A stretch of 64,000 nt of DNA from Paulinella micropora (taxonomy: Eukaryota; Cercozoa; Imbricatea; Euglyphida; Paulinellidae). Below are positions 49,735 through 60,297 of this stretch, one piece after another (positions within the stretch are counted from its first letter, which is position 1; each line of letters begins with the position of its first letter). Below the pieces are notes generated by a model. The model searched no databases. It had not been told where the DNA came from and worked only from the letters and a program-made list of their open reading frames with translations. Where the stretch lies: positions 12,501 through 76,500 of the forward strand of contig WBZZ01005958.1 in NCBI GenBank assembly GCA_019918135.1, written 5' to 3'. Made by a program: the position numbers and the translations under genes.

Positions 49735-50650
49735 CCGGGGCCCGGCGCGCCCGTACCCGCCGCTAGCTCCCCCCCGCCGCCCGCTGCGCCCGTGCCCGCC
49801 GGCCTGGCCCCGGCCGCGGTCTCTCTCCGCCGAGCGCAGGCTGAGGCGAGCACTTCCCCGGGGAGGCGTCACTCACTCTGCGTGCGTTGCTCCGGGCCGG
49901 CTAGGACACTGCCCGCTGTGGTCTTTGGTCGTCGTCACAATAAAAACCACCGGATGCTTCAGAGGGTGCTGGATCCCCGGCCAGCCCAAGCTCCCGGCCG
50001 AGGCACGGCACCTGTAACCTGAGCTAGAGACGGAAGGGCCAGAGAGGGGCGAGTTGGCGTGCGCCCAGGGAGCCGAGCGGAGGTCTTGGCTTTCTCTTAC
50101 CGTCTTGGTTGAAGGGCGGCGGGGCTGGCCAAACTAGTCTAGCCGGGGGCGGGGAGAGACCTGGGCCAAGGCCCCGCGTGCCGTGCAGAGCCGGGCCTAC
50201 TATTAAGCTGGAGGGCCCTCACGCCCCCCGGGTGTACAGATCGACGAGCGCTAGGGCCTCTGCCGCCTGGTGCGCCATCGCCCACCCGGAGGAAACCAGC
50301 GTGGGGCTTCTGCTGTTCGGCGGCCCCGTCCTGAACACAGCTCCGGGGGCACGCACCACCCCGCGCGCCGGCCACGCCCTCCCCGGGGCGCGTTGGGCGG
50401 GGGGGTGGGCCAGGGGGGGCCCGGGGGGGGGGGGGGGCGGCCCCGTCCGGCGTGCCGCGGGCGGAGGGAAGGGGGGGGGGGGGCTGGCCGGCCGACAGGC
50501 CCGCCCGCCACTCCTCCCTCCTCCCAGGGATCTTCCCCCCTTCCCTCTCCCCGCCCCGCGCGCGTCTGGCGCAGCGGCCGGGCCCTCGTGTCTGTGCAAA
50601 GTAGCAACTTAGAGTGGGTTAGGGTGCTCGGCTAGGCTTGGAGAGAGCAC
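49735..50650. other. Viral intergenic region with poly(A) signal, no supported gene
   Basis: About 900 bp. The duplication ends at 49838. CACAATAAAAACC (about 49937-49949) is a plus-strand poly(A) signal for the membrane-protein gene. Long G runs occur near 50420-50490. Short frames on both strands overlap one another and have no distinctive composition. Confidence 0.45.
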
Positions 50651-53600
50651 ATGCAGGGTCGTGTGCCTACGGGGCGCAGGCCCGCCCGCGCTCTGGCCCC
50701 GAGCCCCGACGTTCCTGGCTGGGTGTGGCTCCCGCTCTTGTGCGTGCTGTTAGTGCTGGCCGTGGTGCTGCCCTGGAGTGCCCGGCCGTCCGTCTGGGCG
50801 CCGCGGCGCGGGCGCTGCCGCGCGCGGGGCAGGCTCTGCCCCGCCGCGCCGTGCCCACCCGGACGGCCGGCCGCGTCGCCCAGCCCGCAGCCCGTGGTGT
50901 GCCAGCCGGGGCCCTGCGAGCTCGGGCCCCGTCCTTGGCCGCTCGCCGCCCGCGGCCTGCTGCCGGAGGCCTGCCCGGCGTCCCCGCCGCCGGCCGCCGG
51001 CGAGGACGACACGGCCGCCGTGCTCGCCTGGGGCGACGAGCCCTCCGTGGTGCAGCTGGGCGCGGGCCGGGGCTGAGTGGCGGCGGCCGCTGCGCCGCGC
51101 CCGCCCCGGCCGCCCGCGGGCTTCGCCCTGTACGTGCAGACACCCGAGGTGTACGGTGCGAGCGACTATGACCTGCTGCGCGTGGCTTGGGTCCTGCTGG
51201 ACGAGGCCGGCCTGCCCCTGCCGCCGGCCGGGGGCTGGGTGCGCCTGGCGTGGGCGTCGCCCCCGCCGGCCGGCGGGGCACTGGAGGACGCGGGGTGGTC
51301 CGCGGGCCCGGCCGCCGGCTTCGCCCGCGCGCGCGTGCCGCCGGCGGCCTTCGGGTCCTTCGCGGCCGAGCCGACGGTGGTGGCGTCCCTGCAGGTGCCC
51401 GGCGCGCCACCCGACTTCCGGCCGCCGCCGCCGCAGGAGTGGCGGGTGCGCCTGGTGCCCCCGCCGTGCCCGCCCGCCGGCTGCCTGCCAGCGCCGGCCG
51501 CGGACGGGTCGGGGCCGTACGTGCTCCCCGAGGCGCCGTGGTGGCCGCTCGCCCCGGACAGCGAGTGGCGCGCCCGCCTGGTGCTGGCCCGCCGCCGCCT
51601 GGGTGTCGGCCGCGGCGGGCGACGACGGCGCGGCCCCGGGCGCCAACGTGACGTGGCCGGCCTGGTCCTTCGCCCCGGGCTCGCTGGCCCTCGAGGCCCG
51701 ACCCCCGCTCGTCCCCCCCGGCGGCTGGGCCCGGCTGGTGGCGACGGCGCAGCTGGGCCCGGGGGGCGGACGACGCTACGACGTGACCCCGCTGGTCCGG
51801 CTCTCAGCCACGGGCGGGCCCGGCCCGCTCGCGCTCGGCGCAGGGGGGTGGGCCCGCGCCCCCGACGGCACGGGCCAGTGGCTCGTGGCCGTGGACGGCG
51901 CCGGGCCCGCGGCCGTAGCGCGCCTGGCGGCCGGGCCCGGCGCCGGCGAGCGCCTGGCGGCCGTCACGGTGCTGGGCCCGGCCGCCCGGGCCCGGTGGGG
52001 GGGGCCGTCGGGCGGGACCCAGGGGGAACTGCGCTTCCGCGCCGCCGCCTCCGCCGCTTCCGCCGGGGGCCTGCTGGACTCCACCGGCGCCCGGGCCACG
52101 GCGCTGCGGCCCCTGCACTGCAGCCAGCTGTACTCGGCCGGCTGCCTCGTGGCCCGGGGGCGCCTGAGCGCCGGCGCGCCCGCGGCGGAGGCCGACCTCA
52201 GCGCCCACGTGGGCCTGGACGGGCCGGGCGCGGACGGGGCCGTGCGCCTGGACGCCCGCCCGCGCCCGGGCTGTGCCCGGCCGCTGCGGGCCGCCGCGCC
52301 CGGCACGAACGGCACGACCGCGTGGCGCGCCCGCTTCCCCCCCGGCCCGGCGTGGCGGCTGGAGTCGTGCCCCGTGTCGGTGGCGGTGTCGACGGAGCCC
52401 TGGCCCGCCGTGGGCGCCAACGTGTCGTACGCGCCGGGCGGCGGCGCCTCCGCCGGGCCCTGGACCGTGCCGGAGGGGGGGCGCCCGCCCCGACCCCGAC
52501 GGCTTCCTGGTGCACTTCGAGGGCGGCTGGTGGCTGTGGCCCCTGGCGGACCTGTCCCCCCCCGAGGCCGCGCAGCTGATCCGCTTCGGGCTGGACGACG
52601 GCACGCGGGCGGCCGTGGACCCGGCCACGGGGGCGCTGCGCCCCCGCATGAACTCTTACCAAGTCAACACGGCGTACGTGACGGTGCTGTGCCCCGCCAA
52701 CGCCAGCCGGGAGCTCAACGCGTCGGCGCCGGTGGCGCTCAACCTGGCGCCCGGCCCGTTCGAGGCCGGCTTCGGCGCCGCCGGGGGGGTGCCGTGCGCG
52801 GTGCAGGACTCCGTCGTGTGGCCCGGCCGGCAGGAGCTGTGGCTGCCCGTGGCGTGCCACGCCGGCCCGGCCAGGCTCGCGTCCTGCCAGGTCGCGCTGT
52901 GCCTGGACGACCGCGCGTGGGACGTCGACCTGCTGCTGGCGGCGGTCGGCGAGGTCGGCGGCGCCTGCGACGCGCTGCCGGCCTTCTGCCCCGAGAACCC
53001 GCACGGGCTGGACGTGCGCTTCGTGCTCGGCCGGGCCCCTAGCTACGAACCCCGATTCTCCGAGCTGGGCTACGCGCGCTGGCTGTTCTGGCAGGTGCAG
53101 GCCCTGGACCCGGCGGCGCAGCGCGCGCTGGCCGGGGAGGTGCACGTGTGCACGCTGCGCCTGCCGCTGCGCCCCGGCGCGTCCGGCCGCTACGCGCTCA
53201 CGGGGTTCCTGGTCCAGCTGCGCGCGCTCGACGCGGCCGGCTCCGCCGTCCACGACTGGACGGCCGCCGCGGGCCTGCCGCCCCTGGGCGCGTCCGAGGC
53301 CTACGTGGTGGTGGCCGGCAACACTACGCTGGCGGCCGGGTACGCGGCCGCCCCGTCGCTGCGGCGGCGACGCGCGCTGGCGGACGCGCCGGCGGACACG
53401 GGGCCCGCGCCCGTGGGGTCCTTCCCCACCGCGGGCGACACGGACGGCGACGGGCTCGTCTCGCTGAGCGACACGAGCCACATCGCGGCCGCGGCCGTGC
53501 ACTTCGCCGCCACGGCCAACCGCTGGCTCGTGGACGGCGAGACCCCCGTCGGCTGCACGGGCTGTGGGTCCGCGGGGGGCGCCCCGCCCGCGTTCCGGTA

Positions 53601-56450
53601 CGGCCGGGGGCCGCCGGACCCGGGCTTCCTGCCCCTGCTGCAGGCCTTGACGCCCAGCCTGCACCACCTGAACCCGTACGAGGGGACGCCGCTGTACGAG
53701 CAGTGGCCGCCGGACCCGTCGTCCGCCTACCGGCGCCAGCCCCAGCCCGCCTGGGGGCAGGCGTACGACGCGCGGGACTATACCAGCAACTCGGTGGACG
53801 TGGAGTTCCACGCGCAGAGCGTGGGGGGGCTGGCCCGCCTGCTGGCCATCCATAGCCCCTGGGACCTGGTGGACGCGCTGCCAGACTGCGAGGACACGCG
53901 GGTGCGGCTCGTGGCATACCTGAACCAGGTCGTGCAGGCGCCGCCCAACACGCTGCGGGCGGCGGACTGCGCTAGCGGGGGGACCAGCGTCTGGTTCGGC
54001 CTCGACCTGCCGTGGGCGGACGTGAACGAGAGCAGTGCGCGGCCGGGGGTCGAGCTGCGGCCGCCGGCGCCCGGGGACCCGTGGTGGTGGGCCGTGGCGG
54101 CGTGCGAGCGCGACGGGATCTACGCCGCCGACTTCCGGCTCCACCGCTGGGACGGGCGGACGGCCTACCGCGTGGCGTTGCAGGTCCGCACCCGCGCGGC
54201 CACGCAGCTGTACTTTGCGGCGGCCGGCGGCGGGCCGGGGCCCTTCCTGGCGGGCGAGTGGCCCCCGGCGGTAGCCTGTGTGCCGTCGGCTTCGGCCTCG
54301 CCCGGGCCGTCGGCTTCGGCCTCGTCCGCGCCCTCGGCTTCGGCCTCGCCCGCGCCCTCGGTCTCGCCCTCACCCTGGGCCTCGGCCTCGGCCTCGTCTG
54401 CGCCCTCGCCCTCGGCCTCCTCTACTGCCTCGGCCTCAGCCTCGTCCACTGCCTCGTCCTCTGCCTCCTCTACTGCCTCGTCCACTGCCTCGTCCTCGGC
54501 CTCGTCTACTGCCTCGTCTACTGCCTCGTCTTCGTCTTCGGCCTCGCCTTCGTCTTCAGCCTCGCCCTCCTCCTCGTCTACTGCCTCGCCCTCACCCTCG
54601 TCTTCGGCCTCACCCTCATCCTCCTCCTCCTCCTCGTCCTCTGCCTTGTCTTCAGCCTCGTCTTCGGCCTCACCCTCACCCTCATCCTCTTCCTCTGCCT
54701 CGTCCTCAGCCTCGTCTTCGGCCTTGCCTCCGGCCTCGCCTTCGGCCCTGGGCTCGGCTTCGTGCTCTGCCTCGGCCTCGCCCACGCCTTGCCCCGCGCG
54801 GCCGCCGGAGTGCCCCGCCGCGCCCACCGGCCTGGCCGAGCCCTGGCTTGACCCCGCGGGCACGGCCTTCACGGTGCTGAGCGGGGCGCAGGCGGGGCGC
54901 CTCTCCTTCGTGGTGCGGGTGCCCAGCGACGGCTGGACCGCCCCGGCCCTGCGAGTCCAGTCCGCCAGCGCCTGCCACCTGCTGGCCACGGCGCGCGTGG
55001 CGGTGGCCGCCGGGGCGCCGGGCGGGAACCACACGGCGGGGGAGTGCCGCGTCGTCGACTACGAGGTGGACGCCAACGCCTCGTGTGTCTGCACCGGGGC
55101 GGGCGCCTGCGACCAGTGGGTGGGCGAGGTCGTCGTGGGCGCCGGCTGCGCCGTGGCCGACGTGCGGCTGCCCTTCTTCCTCCTGCTGCCGTGGCTCGAG
55201 CCCAACGTCTCGGTCACGTCGGGCCTGCCCGCGCCGGTGCGCGCCCTGTGCCTGAGCTGGGCCGTGCGGTGGGTCAGCAACCAATCGCTCGCCTCCGAGC
55301 TGGTCTTCGCCACCACCGCCACCGGCTGGCTGCTCGCCCCCCGGCAGGCGCCGGCCGGTTCGTTCTGGGGGCCGGGGGAACTCGGCGAGTGGGGCCCGCC
55401 CGAATGCGGGCCCGTGGAGTGCACGCAGCGCTGGTGGGCCCGCAGTCGGGCGGACCGTTGTGACAGCGGGGGCGAGGCGGTGCAGCTCGTGTACGAGTTT
55501 GCGGCGCAGCACCGCCTGTACCCGAACCTGACGTCCCAGGCGCGGCTTTGCTTCGTCTTTCCGGCGCAGGACTGGTGCGAGCTGGAGCTGGGGCTGGCTT
55601 CCCCCACCTCGTCGCTGCTACTGCTCGCCACTGGCAGCGCGGAGGAGGCCGCCCGGCTGGACGCCCTGGGCCCCGCCGCGGGGGCCGCCGCGGGGGCCGT
55701 CGGGGCCACGCAGCTCTATAGTACTACCAGAGCGACTGCTCCCTGGCGTCGCCGTGCTTCCTGGCGCTCGTCAGCGATCAGCGGTACGCCCCCCTGCAGA
55801 GCCTGGCGCTGCTGCGCTACACGCTGGCGCTGGGGACCACGACGGCCACCGTCGACTACCCCGCGGCCAACTGGACGGGCCCGCACAGCGTCCTCGTGTG
55901 CCCGGAGGCCTATCCGGCCGCGCCGCCGGGCGCGGCGCCGGCCGCGCCGCCGGGCGCGGCGCCGGCCGCGGCCGACGTGACCCTCGTCGTGCGCTTGGAA
56001 GCCACCTTTGGCCTCGCCCGCCGCCGGCGGCAGGCTGGCGACGCCCTGGGGGCCTCGGTGTAATCTACCTGGCGGGGCCGCGTCGTCCAGCCCGCGCCCG
56101 GGCTGGCGGCCCCCCCCGGGCCGCCCACGGACGCCCAGCGCCCCCCGCCCCGGCCGCCCTCCTCGTGGCCGCCGCTGTGGGCGCCGCTGCTCTGGTTAGC
56201 GACGGTCTGCCTGTGTGCGGTAGGGGCGTGCCGGCAGTGCCACTGCTGTTTCCGCTGCTACAAGACAGTCGTGCTAGGCCTGCCCTGGGCTTCGCCGACG
56301 GCGGAAGAAGCCCTGCTGCTGGAGGAAGTGTGGCCGCCGTGCGCCCGCTGCCGCGAGCTGGGCGAGTGCCGCTGCGAGCTGCAGGTGTGGGCGGACGACC
56401 CCTGGTACGAACGGCGCGAGTTCCTGCCCACGCTAGCCGGCTCGCAGTGA
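50651..56450 (+). pseudogene. Very large type I membrane glycoprotein locus (viral, broken)
   Basis: Fossil glycoprotein gene of nearly 5.8 kb read on plus, with several breaks (about five). Parts in order: an N-terminal signal-anchor (VPGWVWLPLLCVLLVLAVVL); a long beta-rich ectodomain with about a dozen N-glycosylation sequons (NVTW, NGTT, NVSY, NASR, NTTL, NESS, NHTA, NVSV, NQSL, NLTS, NWTG). Within it lies a calcium-loop motif (AGDTDGDGLVSLSDTSH, dockerin/EF-hand type). A roughly 180-residue Ser/Ala/Pro mucin-like stalk (about 54280-54800) follows, then a Cys-rich membrane-proximal domain, a C-terminal TM (LWAPLLWLATVCLCAVGA) and a Cys-rich cytoplasmic tail. This is the layout of an envelope spike or attachment protein. 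No match to a named fusion protein. Some breaks may be assembly errors in G/C runs. Confidence 0.65.
54280..54800 (+). repeat. Ser/Ala-coding degenerate (TCGGCCTCG)n tandem
   Basis: Degenerate 6-9-bp units (TCG/GCC/TCC/CCC) encoding Ser-Ala-Ser-Ser-Pro repeats, forming the mucin-like stalk of the glycoprotein. The other frames give Leu/Gly or Arg/Pro runs and are not real. Confidence 0.85.
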
Positions 56451-56537
56451 GGGCGCTAGCCGCCAGACCAGTCACCCCCAGGACCGCCTCCTCCTCTGGC
56501 GGCCCGGGCCCGCCGCTCCTCCTCCCCGGCCCCGCCA

Positions 56538-56645
56538 CTCTCGCGCGCGCACTCTCTCGCTCTCTCGCTCACTCTCGCTCTCTCGCTCACTCTCGCGCGC
56601 GCACTCTCTCGCTCACTCTCGCTCTCTCTCGCGCGCGCTCTCGGC
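56538..56645. repeat. (CTCTCGCTCA)n / CGCG simple repeat
   Basis: About 108 bp of CTCTCGCTC units with CGCGCGC islands, between the glycoprotein locus and the next gene. Could act as a spacer or promoter element; no function assigned. Confidence 0.85.
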
Positions 56646-56982
56646 CGTGGCCACCCTACCGCCCAGCACGCCCCCCTCCTGCCCCCGCTCGCGCGCCGGC
56701 TTGTACACTGCGCGCGTGGCCCCGCGGCCCGGCGCAGGTGCCAGTGAGGAGGGGGCGCGCCCCTCCCCTCCCCCGGGCGCGCGCCAGGTGGGGGCGCACG
56801 TGCCGGCTGGGGGCGCGCGCGTTGCCCCCCCCCCCACCGGGCGCGCGCGCGCCCCCCTCCTCCCAGCCCAGATTGCCTACTGCCGCCGAGGCCACAAGTG
56901 GCCTAGCGAACCAGCAGACTACCGAACCTCTTGTCCACTATCCCGCTGCTTTGGGCTACCCTCGAACCCTGCCCCGCTGCTG

Positions 56983-57723
56983 ATGCTGCCGAACAACGCT
57001 GTTACCAGACGCCCGCCGCCACGACCGTCTGCCGGTGCCAGCGAAGTGCCTCGCAAGCGCCGCCGCCTGGCACTGTCGTCGCTGGCCGCCGCCCCACGCC
57101 AGCTCCTGTTCGAGCGGCCCACCGAAGAAGCCGAGCGCCGGCCGGGCAGCGCACACTTCCTGCTGGGCGAGCTCGTCGACATAGCTGACCGGCAGTCGTG
57201 CCCTGCCCCGGGCTGTGTGTTTTCCTGGCTAGACCAGCTACTGATGGCTAAAGGCACCGAGGACCAGTGGGTGCGCACCGTGGCAGGGCTGATAGCCGCG
57301 GAACACGCCGGCCTGCACCTGCTGCGGGAGCGGTTCGGCGTGCCGGCCGAGCTGGTGGGCCTAGTCACGGAGTACGTCGCCCCCCTCTGCCACGAAGCGC
57401 TCGGGCCGGGCCAATGGAGCAGGCTGGCTCCTGAGCAGCAGGAGCGCCTACTCGACCATTTATCGCTGCCCCGCTTCCTGGTGGTGCCAGGCCTCGGTCG
57501 GCATGACACTTGGCGGAGCTGCTGGGACATCGCTGCTGATCTGCCTCAATCAGCGCTGGAAGACCTACCGGATGTACCAAGATATAACAAGTGCCTACTC
57601 ACTATCCAGAAAGTCAAGGGCCGGTACTGGAAGAAAGCAGAAGAAAGGCTCAACCGGCGCCTGCGCCGGTTCTTTCGGCGAGTGGACGAGCTGGCACAAA
57701 GTGCTTTAAGTATTACTCATTAA
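56983..57723 (+). CDS. Unknown alpha-helical protein (viral)
   Basis: 246 residues from MLPNNAVTRRPPP. Upstream in-frame sequence is Pro/Arg low complexity, so this Met is preferred. A basic patch (PRKRRRLAL) near residue 25 could be a nuclear signal. The rest is helical (VRTVAGLIAAEHAGLHLLRERFG, LPQSALEDLPDVPRYNKC, a basic KKAEERLNRRLRRFFRR helix near the C-terminus). No TM. No family recognised. ATTAAA lies about 57719-57724 at the stop. Confidence 0.55.
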   Translation: MLPNNAVTRRPPPRPSAGASEVPRKRRRLALSSLAAAPRQLLFERPTEEAERRPGSAHFLLGELVDIADRQSCPAPGCVFSWLDQLLMAKGTEDQWVRTVAGLIAAEHAGLHLLRERFGVPAELVGLVTEYVAPLCHEALGPGQWSRLAPEQQERLLDHLSLPRFLVVPGLGRHDTWRSCWDIAADLPQSALEDLPDVPRYNKCLLTIQKVKGRYWKKAEERLNRRLRRFFRRVDELAQSALSITH

Positions 57724-57868
57724 AAGAAACTTTTCTCTCCTGCCTGTCCCTTGGCGTTCCGACCCCGGGAGTGCGCACCAGCACCCCCACTTGGCTAGCC
57801 GCTCAGCACCGGACCCGGCCTACACACTAAATACAAAAACCGGGCGGTCCGGCGCCGGGCGCAGCCCT

Positions 57869-58794
57869 TCACGCCGCCGCCCCGGGGTCGCTGTCGCCCG
57901 TGTGGTTCAGGGCCAGCAGCCAGCAGCCCACCAGAAATACCGGCAACAACAAGAGCAGGAACCAAGCGACCTTCACGAGCACTAGGCAGAACCGCAGGCG
58001 CCGCGCCGTGGGATGCCGCAGACAGCGGAGGCAGCACCAGCGGCCTCGCTCGCAACACCCACAGCCGGCGCGCCGGCGGGACCCGGGCCGGCGGGACCCG
58101 ACCAGGTGGTAGCGGTGCCGCTGGGTGCTCAGCGCGGAAAAGGTAGAGGACCGGATATCGTACAGGACGCTGCAGCACCAGCACATGAGCGCGCAGACCA
58201 CGGCCAGGCAGACCAGGTAGAAACTCAAGGCGAGGGTCGTCCGGAAGATCGGGCCGTCCTGGCGCCGCCAGCGCAGTTCGAGCGACTGGTCGTCTACTTG
58301 GGCCCGCGCTACCAGGGTCCGCCCGGGCCAGTGCCAGTCCACGCGGCTGCGGGCTATCGTCTGCGAAAAGTTCTCGAAGCTGCCGTGCAGGGCCGGGTGC
58401 CCTACGGCCAACGGCCCAGACCTGCCGGCGGCGGCGGCCCGAGCCGGCACAGAGCTCTTCGCCGCACGGCGTCAGGACCGCGGCGTACGCGGCGGACTCG
58501 GGCTCGTGGAACAGGAACCAGCCGGCCGGCGGCGTCGTCCGTCCGGCTGCGCACCAGCTCCCCCTCGCCCACGGTCTCGACCACGAGCCGCACCCCGGTG
58601 CGGCTGAGGCCCCGGGCCAGGGCCACGTCGGCGCTGCGCCTGAAGGCCACGAGCGCCACGTGCTGGCTCTGCTCGACCCAGGGCAGGTGGTCCGAGCCGG
58701 ACACGTGGTGCGTCACCAGCACGCGCTCGGAGCCGTGCCCCCGCAGCCTGCCGCTCGCGAGCCAGAGCTCGGTGCGGCCGAGCCCCGCCGACAA
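57869..58794 (-). pseudogene. Two-TM membrane protein locus (viral, broken)
   Basis: Minus-strand locus in two frame blocks (about one break). The upstream block is an ordered hydrophilic domain (ERVLVTHHVSGSDHLPWVEQ, TGVRLVVETVGEGELV). The downstream block has FRTTLALSFYLVCLAVVCALM (TM), a Cys/Arg-rich loop (RAGCGCCERGRWCCLRCLRH) and LVKVAWFLLLLLPVFLVGCWLL (TM), ending NHTGDSDPGAAA. Possibly an envelope protein with a zinc-binding or palmitoylated loop. Family unknown. Confidence 0.5.
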
Positions 58795-58866
58795 CGGCCG
58801 CTGCTCCCCCCCCCCCGTACACCCTTAGTACCGAAGCTCAAAAGGAATTGTAATTTGTGTAGTTTC

Positions 58867-59856
58867 ATGGCCACGCTACGCTTGCAGTCTTCGCGGTTCC
58901 ATCCTTACCAGCGTGGTCGGAACGGGCGTGCAGCGGCGCACTCTAGAAACCATGACATTCTGCGCTCGTTCCTGGTGGATCGTGTGCCCTTGCTCTTCGG
59001 AAACACAGGTGGAAACCTAAGTAACCTAGCCGCCGACTTTCCTGCCTCGTTAGGCCATATCCTGTACAATTGCAGAAAGGGCGGGGCCCTCTTGATAGAT
59101 CAGGGCGCAAACGCCGGGTTTTTAGTTTTCGGGCCCGGCAGGGTGGGCGCAGAAGTGCTGGCACAGCTCGCGGACGGGGGCCGGTACAGCATTACCTTGC
59201 GAGAAGCCAGTACCAAGGCACAGAAACACCGGCCGCTCAATCAGCCGCACCTAGAGATATCAGGCGAGCCCCCGCCCCAGAGCGAGCAGCTGCTGCCGCC
59301 ACACGAGTTTTCCTGGGCAGAGATCACTCCTCCGGTATCAGATTTCGTGTACGCGCTACGTAAATTCCGCGCAGAAGGCAATGTCTGGGAATTCTTCAAG
59401 CCGGACCAAGCGGTGGAGGTCGACATACCCGAACGTTTCAGGCTCGTCCTAGAACGCTTGGCCATGTTTGCCTGCGTAGCCGTCCATCTGCAAGAGGATA
59501 CGCAGGACGGCGAGGCACAAAAAAGGGTCTGGGAAGCACAGCGCCCGTCCGTGAAGGTTGTGATGGATTCGATCCTGCCCGAGTGCTGCAGCAGGAGTGC
59601 CTGCATCGTGATCAGCTCTGTCTGCGCTGTGAGCGGCGCGCGTGCCGCCGGGGTCATGGAGAGCTGTGCCCGGATCCTGACCGCTTTCAAGGCCAGCAAT
59701 GTGAATACCTGGCTAGACTTGGAAAAGAACCACCTGGCCATCCAGTTTCTGTTGCCGCTAGAGGAGACTGACGACTGCGACAAGAGCGGGAAAGAGCAGG
59801 AGCTGAGGACGCGCTGTTCAAGCAGGCCCGCCCAGTTACACAAAGTATTAGAATGA
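58867..59856 (+). CDS. Unknown 329-residue protein (viral)
   Basis: Starts MATLRLQSSRFHPYQRGRNG. Less GC-extreme than its left neighbours. Ordered throughout: ILRSFLVDRVPLLFGNTGGN, GALLIDQGANAGFLVFGPGR, a Pro-rich linker, then VLERLAMFACVAVHLQED and ACIVISSVCAVSGARAAGVM. No TM or signal peptide. The size and mixed alpha/beta look would fit a virion structural protein such as a herpes-type triplex subunit, but I have no motif to support that. The frame looks whole. Confidence 0.55.
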   Translation: MATLRLQSSRFHPYQRGRNGRAAAHSRNHDILRSFLVDRVPLLFGNTGGNLSNLAADFPASLGHILYNCRKGGALLIDQGANAGFLVFGPGRVGAEVLAQLADGGRYSITLREASTKAQKHRPLNQPHLEISGEPPPQSEQLLPPHEFSWAEITPPVSDFVYALRKFRAEGNVWEFFKPDQAVEVDIPERFRLVLERLAMFACVAVHLQEDTQDGEAQKRVWEAQRPSVKVVMDSILPECCSRSACIVISSVCAVSGARAAGVMESCARILTAFKASNVNTWLDLEKNHLAIQFLLPLEETDDCDKSGKEQELRTRCSSRPAQLHKVLE

Positions 59857-60297
59857 GCGACCGGGGGTTTTTTGGCGGTCTAAACCCCGGCCCCCCTCCC
59901 GCCCGAAAAAAGGCAACAGACACCACCTTTTTCTTTCCTCGAGGTCTGCCCTTTTTTTTTGTTGGCCCTCTCGTAGAAGCTAGCTTCCCATCCCCCCCCC
60001 CCGAAGCCCTCTCTCTCTCCCTCCCTCCCCCTCCCCCAAACTCTGGCCGAAGTCTTGCCCTTTTTTTTTCTTGGGGGGGGGGGGAGGGAAAACGGGGGGT
60101 CTGGTGCGCGAATCGGCAGGAAAAAAAACGGCTACGGGAAAGAACAAACCTAGGCAAACGATAAAGAAAAAAAATAATCAGTAAAAAATCACTCTCGCTC
60201 AACTCCTTTCCACCCCTTCCCCCCCCCTTTGCTCCACTTCTCAAGTGTGCGGCGAGAAGGCAAAAAAAAAGAAAAGCCAAAGGAGAGCTCCCACGGT
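59857..60297. other. Homopolymer-rich intergenic region
   Basis: About 440 bp with long T, C, G and A runs (59950, 59995, 60060-60085, 60120, 60170). No gene. Probably holds the 3' end of the 329-residue gene and the promoter of the heliorhodopsin-like gene. Confidence 0.5.

Larger units (their letters stand above)
36630..49838. repeat. 13-kb tandem duplication, copy 2
   Basis: Starts AAATATTTGTGTG at 36630 directly after the viral CCGAGCGCA, and ends at the same viral CGAGCGCA at 49838, where single-copy viral sequence (GGCTGAGGCGAGC) follows. About 180 bp longer than copy 1. Most of the extra length is a repeat B copy plus TAA units (37413-37610). Confidence 0.95.

Noticed and set aside
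50109-50635. Plus- and minus-strand frames of 120-170 codons in the viral intergenic region
   Set aside because: Several mutually overlapping Gly/Pro/Arg-rich frames caused by GC content and G runs; none has an ordered domain.
52198-54144. 648-codon minus-strand frame opposite the glycoprotein
   Set aside because: Arg/Gly/Val/His-rich shadow of GC-rich coding sequence; signal, sequons and calcium motif are on plus.
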